Shown: piece by piece, positions 57,026-64,000 of the stretch
Numbering within the stretch: the first letter of the stretch is position 1
Layout of the letters: every line of letters begins with the position of its first letter
Source: Portunus trituberculatus
Taxonomy: Eukaryota > Arthropoda > Malacostraca > Decapoda > Portunidae
Assembly (NCBI RefSeq): GCF_017591435.1
Contig: NC_059283.1
Location: 2,697,685 to 2,761,684, forward strand
Direction of reading: 5' to 3'
DNA length: 64,000 nucleotides
Program-made: the position numbers and the translations under genes
The notes under the pieces: generated by a model
The model's input: only the letters and a program-made list of their open reading frames with translations
Told to the model about the DNA's origin: nothing
Database searches by the model: none

Positions 57026-57262
57026 GTTTTGTTGTTGTTGTTGTTGTTGTTGCTGTTCTTGTACTTTCATCTATAATAATTCAATATTCGCTAAAAATCA
57101 CTTACTTATTTTTTCTTATTTTCTCACTTACTGTTGTTGTTGTTGTTGTTGTTGTTACTGTTGCTGCTGTTCTTGTAGTTCTTGTAGTTTCATCTATAAG
57201 ACTGCAATACTCGCTAAAAATCAAACTTTTATTTATCTTTCTTATTTTCTCACTCACACTAT
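57026..57262 (+). repeat. 123-bp tandem duplication containing (GTT)n
   Basis: Both copies run (GTT)n, GCTGTTCTTGTA, TTTCATCTATAA (57066 and 57189), AATAYTCGCTAAAAATCA, TTATTTTCTCACT. Copy 2 has an extra TTCTTGTAG repeat and an ACTGTTGCTG insertion. Confidence 0.85.
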
Positions 57263-57638
57263 GTCTTTTGTGAATTCTTTGTGGTTTTCGTCACCTTCAT
57301 GGCATGTTTTCTCACTTCCGCTGTGCCTTTATTGCAATTTCTTCGATCATTCCACGTTTTTCACACTACTAAGCGTTATTATTCGCTAACACCGTAATAC
57401 TGTCGCTTAATTTCCTCGTTATTCGCTGTTAAACTCATGTTATCGTCCTTCGCTTCCCTGATATCGAACTACAATACGCTTCAAGGATGTTAAAGACGAC
57501 GAGTGAGCCAGCGGAGCAGTGAAGCAGTGAAGCATTGAAGCACCGAGGCCGCGAGGTGATCAGCGGAGCCTGACATGAAGTGGCCAGGAGGCGATTCTCT
57601 TGTCTCCGGTGTTAAAAGAAGCGATGATATATTTACTA
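57263..57638. other. Unique stretch, no gene seen
   Basis: Mixed DNA. GTGAAGCAGTGAAGCATTGAAGC near 57520 is a short degenerate 9-bp repeat. Confidence 0.4.
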
Positions 57639-57724
57639 TGTGTGTGTGTGTGTGTGTGTTTATATTACAAAGATCAAATTATAAGAACCTTGATTCTAAT
57701 TTCTAAACAAATAAAAGCACTCCA

Positions 57725-57782
<58 letters not shown>
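57639..57782. repeat. (TG)n and (CA)n pair
   Basis: (TG)n at 57639-57659 and (CA)n at 57727-57782, in inverted relation 67 bp apart. Confidence 0.96.
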
Positions 57783-57785
<3 letters not shown>

Positions 57786-57913
57786 CAATAAGATTACGAG
57801 CACATTTACAATAATAACAATTCAAAACTTTTCTTCACATAATCTCGTTACTCAGGATAACTTTTTTTTTATAGATGAGAAGACAAAAGAAGAGGAAGAG
57901 GCTGTGATGAAAC

Positions 57914-58659
<746 letters not shown>

Positions 58660-58716
<57 letters not shown>
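58660..58716. repeat. (AG)n microsatellite
   Basis: Perfect 57-bp tract. Confidence 0.98.
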
Positions 58717-58718
<2 letters not shown>

Positions 58719-58923
58719 GACGCTGGCTCCCATTGAAGCTTTAATTATCTTTTGCTGTTCTTTTTTTCGCTTCTTCTTCTTCCGTTTCTTTAATTAACTC
58801 ATTGTGAAATTATTAATTACGTATTGCAAAAATGTATGTGGAAGAAATCCTTGTGCTAACACTGAAGGACATAAGGTATTGTCTCCTGCACTAGGGACGC
58901 TGCTATGGTGCTTATTGTAATGG

Positions 58924-58959
58924 TATATAAGGGCTGTTTTGCTTCATTCCTCATCATTT
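58924..58959 (+). promoter_or_regulatory. TATA plus initiator candidate
   Basis: TATATAA at 58924-58930 and TCATTT at 58954-58959 (A at 58956), which fits the arthropod initiator TCAKTY exactly, are about 31 bp apart, the expected spacing. No clear DPE, no nearby ATG and no donor could be fixed, so a chance match in AT-rich DNA is quite possible. Confidence 0.25.
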
Positions 58960-59083
58960 CCATCAGTCCCAAGAAAGCGAAGAAGAGAATCGATTAAGTA
59001 TTCTCGCCATATTACCTCTACCTGTGTTAATTAACGCCAACCAGAATCAAACAGACACTTGATTAAAGAAGAATAAACATACG

Positions 59084-59085
<2 letters not shown>

Positions 59086-59143
<58 letters not shown>
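59086..59143. repeat. (CA)n microsatellite
   Basis: Perfect 58-bp tract. Confidence 0.98.
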
Positions 59144-61474
<2,331 letters not shown>

Positions 61475-61553
<79 letters not shown>

Positions 61554-61618
61554 ATGTAAAACTTTCTATCTTAACAGTTATCACTCTCTTACATAGTTCT
61601 GCCATTCTCATTAGCGAC

Positions 61619-61655
<37 letters not shown>
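61475..61655. repeat. (TG)n and (CA)n inverted pair
   Basis: (TG)n at 61475-61552 and (CA)n at 61620-61655 with a 67-bp spacer. Confidence 0.97.
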
Positions 61656-61656
<1 letters not shown>

Positions 61657-62016
61657 AAGGAGGCTTCCCGGAACAAGATAATCATTCGGTCAACGGAATT
61701 ACCGCATAAAGAGAGGTGCTAAAAATCTCACAGGGGAGTTTTCAGTGGCGAACTAAAGAGTGTGTCGAAGATGAGAGGGGAGGAAGAAAGGGAGGGAGAA
61801 AAATGAAGCCTCGGAGACGGAGGTTCAAAGAGCAGTGACCCCAATGAGACTTAAAAACACCCAGCCGTTCATAAATCGGCAATGCAATTTTCTTGGAGGC
61901 CTTATCAAGCTTCTTATCAGTTACGTCTATAAATCTACGGGTTGTGACGGATGGCTGGGGCGTATCGTGCCTAGACGGCGTCAGAAGAGGATGTGGCGTC
62001 CTTAGAAAAGCCCCCA
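61656..62016. other. Unique stretch
   Basis: A minus-strand frame through 61840-61960 includes VTDKKLDKASKKIALPIYE but matches no family that I know. No splice context stands out. Confidence 0.3.
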
Positions 62017-63010
62017 CAACATCACAGCACCACAGCATCACAGCACCACAGCATCACAGCATCTCAAAGTAAGGTGTATCAAGACCATCAGACTATATGC
62101 TGCGTCTTATATCACAAGTTAATCTTCTGCGTAAGTCCTGACAGAAATTTTACAGCATCACAGCATCTTAAGGGGACTAGTACCAGCACCTCAAGATTAT
62201 GTGCTGCGATTTGGAACAGCTCAAATCACCAGACACTTCAGAACAGACTTTAATTTAGTTGTCTCCTCAGTAACACCACAGCACCACAACATGATGAGAG
62301 TCAACAGCGAGAACGCACTCAAGCTGCGTCTTTGTAACAGAATGTACGTGTCATAGGCAAACGATAACAGGGATTTCAGAATACAATTTACAATTCTTGC
62401 AGTCTCTCACAGCATCACAGCATACAAAAAGTGACAATAGTGCAGGAACTAGATATGCTGATTTTATTATCTGTAACTCACAACAAAAGTAAAACGTAAG
62501 AATTTCAAACTTGACTCCACTTTTTTCTCCCACCTCACAGCAGTCGTCACAGCATCCGAGAGGTTGTAGCAACAGCGCTGTCTCCTATATATGTGCATTA
62601 GACAGCTTTTCAATAACTCCTCTTTACAGTCTTGTACAGTATTTCCCAATTGTGAGGTTAGACAGCAGTAGAAACATGTCTTTTAAACACTATTTGCAGC
62701 ATCTTAAAGTGACAAATAAAAAATAACAGTAAATTGAGTATACGTGTGCTACATGATACATATATCATTAGCATATCGTCCCTTACAGCCACAGAAGTAA
62801 TGCATCTCTAAAGGTACAAAGCTGTTATTTGAAAATCCATTCGTAAGATATGCCGTATGTGTAATATCGGCTCATTACAGTAACGGTTCGGCATAGAAAG
62901 ACGTTTTACAAGCAGTAGTCGTCACAGGTGAAAAACTCGTTCATCAATGTAATGATCCTTTTAATTCTTTTGTTCTTCCCTTTCACAGCTACAGCAAGAT
63001 AGCATTAGTA
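62017..63010 (+). repeat. Degenerate tandem array, period about 100-150 bp, with CACAGCATC heads
   Basis: Heads of one to several CACAGCAYC units are followed by ATCTYAAAGTGAC-like sequence. The ATCT landmark lies at 62061, 62165, about 62290, 62421, 62553, 62701 and 62803. A second landmark TRTGCTGCGTCTT follows about 40 bp later in the first copies (62098, 62202, 62323) and in decayed form at 62457 and 62577. The array fades out after about 62990. No long frame crosses it. Confidence 0.65.
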
Positions 63011-63232
63011 AGATCAGTGACAGCAGGCTCTCTCTTAACAGCCACACTTCTAAGCTGCTACCCTCTGCTACTCACTGTTGCTAAAATAATCCTATGATTC
63101 GTGGAGAAGCGCATTACCTCTCAGATCAGGTGATGTAAATATGGTAATGAATAAATAAGCGATTGACTCAATGAATTCGCTGCTACAATACTGACTCTGA
63201 TTCCTCGTTATATTCTCATCACTCACGATCAA

Positions 63233-63233
<1 letters not shown>

Positions 63234-63279
<46 letters not shown>
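63234..63279. repeat. (CA)n microsatellite
   Basis: Perfect 46-bp tract. Confidence 0.97.
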
Positions 63280-63280
<1 letters not shown>

Positions 63281-63360
63281 CGGAAGAGTAGTCAGGTTTC
63301 CTTCTCGCCACAGGATCCAAATTAATGATCATTTTTCACCTGCTCAGATTTCCACGCATC

Positions 63361-63460
63361 AGAAGACAAGGTGCAAAGGAGGAGCAACCTAGCGCCGGGA
63401 TTCGAACTCATGAATACAGCATGGACGAACCTTTGCTTCAGTTGCTTACGTGTAGTGGCA
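63361..63460 (-). mobile_element. Decayed tRNA-like SINE fragment
   Basis: On the minus strand a perfect-looking B box GTTCGAATCCC (complement at 63397-63407) is preceded at roughly tRNA spacing by a weak A-box-like TAAGCAACTGAAG. The arms no longer fold well. It lies between a CA tract and an (AGT)n tract, as the better preserved SINE A does. Confidence 0.45.
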
Positions 63461-63463
63461 GTG

Positions 63464-63522
<59 letters not shown>
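63464..63522. repeat. (AGT)n microsatellite
   Basis: Perfect 59-bp trinucleotide tract after GGCAGTGG. Confidence 0.97.
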
Positions 63523-63523
<1 letters not shown>

Positions 63524-64000
63524 AAAAACTAAATTAACCTAACTCCTCAGATCGACAGTAATAAATCAACAGTAAATAATTAGAAAAAAAAAGATTAATA
63601 ATATTTTTCTTTACGTTCTGACGAGCAAAAACGACAACCTAACCCTTCGTAAGCCGGTCCATACTAGTACAGTGAACCTTCACAATATACGACAGATTTA
63701 CGGCAAGTATGACCTTATCTTTTTAGTGAACTTAGTGAAGGATTCAGCACTAATGAAAGATTTTAGTGAGAATTAGAAAGGAAAAAAGGAGAGAGACAGA
63801 AAAAAAAAACACTCAGCTGAGATGGATTACAATTTCTCTGTGAACTGCTGAAGTCAGTGAAATAAATTAACGAACCGGAGTCCATTTTGCTGAGCCGACG
63901 TGTCCCAAAGTGAGTGAAATAATGTGTGTTTTGATGACTCGAATCTTCGCGTTAAATTAATATTGTCACAAATTAACGCGGCAGAGTGACGGCGCGAATT
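63523..64000. other. AT-rich unique end of window
   Basis: Weak internal repetition of TTAGTGAAYTTAGTGAA phrases near 63725-63770. No gene seen. Confidence 0.4.

Noticed and set aside
62017..62710. CRISPR-like repeats with spacers of about 100 bp
   Set aside because: Repeat words are degenerate, vary in number per site, and the intervening parts are themselves related, so it is a decaying tandem array.

Overview
This window looks like gene-poor nuclear DNA from an arthropod, most probably a decapod crustacean such as a crab. Three things point there: very long, near-perfect GT/CA, GA/TC, TA and trinucleotide microsatellites (about 9 percent of the window by hand tally); two near-identical tRNA-headed SINEs of a kind I associate with decapod genomes; and degraded LINE and piggyBac-like MITE copies. 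I found no bacterial-type operon, rRNA gene, CRISPR array, functional tRNA gene or convincing complete protein-coding gene. Long open frames are almost all translations of microsatellites (poly Arg-Glu, Ser-Leu, Val-Cys, Thr-His) or of SINEs, so they are not called as genes.

Layout. 0-2.5 kb: degenerate tandem arrays (about 130 bp and 31 bp periods), a decayed tRNA-like SINE and a microsatellite cluster. 2.5-14.5 kb: mostly unique DNA punctuated by microsatellites, with one exon-like island at 10.9-11.0 kb. 14.7-15.6 kb: six tandem copies of a 150-bp unit that begins like a MITE end. 16.6-17.0 kb: purine-rich minisatellite. 19.9-22.6 kb: a three-copy dispersed module and a dead LINE reverse-transcriptase fragment. 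23.2-26.0 kb: a G-rich minisatellite organised in a higher-order repeat of about 1.18 kb, whose non-minisatellite core recurs at 27.9 kb. 27.7-29.0 kb: a TA/TG/TGCG tract and a pure 375-bp GA tract. 30-44 kb: the most complex, gene-like composition, with a TATA promoter candidate at 35.33 kb whose first ATG abuts a splice donor, a SINE at 37.7 kb and a GC-rich island at 43.2-43.9 kb. 44-55.5 kb: three piggyBac-like MITEs, a second SINE, many microsatellites and a 620-bp compound tract. 55.5-64 kb: further microsatellites, small tandem duplications, a TATA/Inr candidate at 58.9 kb and a degenerate array of about 125 bp at 62-63 kb.

No gene pathway can be reconstructed. The connected story is repeat biology: SINE copies embedded in CA tracts, MITE ends that seem to have seeded a tandem array, and a minisatellite captured in a larger duplication. 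Any exons belong to genes extending outside the window or to long introns; the promoter and exon candidates are given with low confidence. All coordinates and identities were read by eye; nothing was computed or searched.
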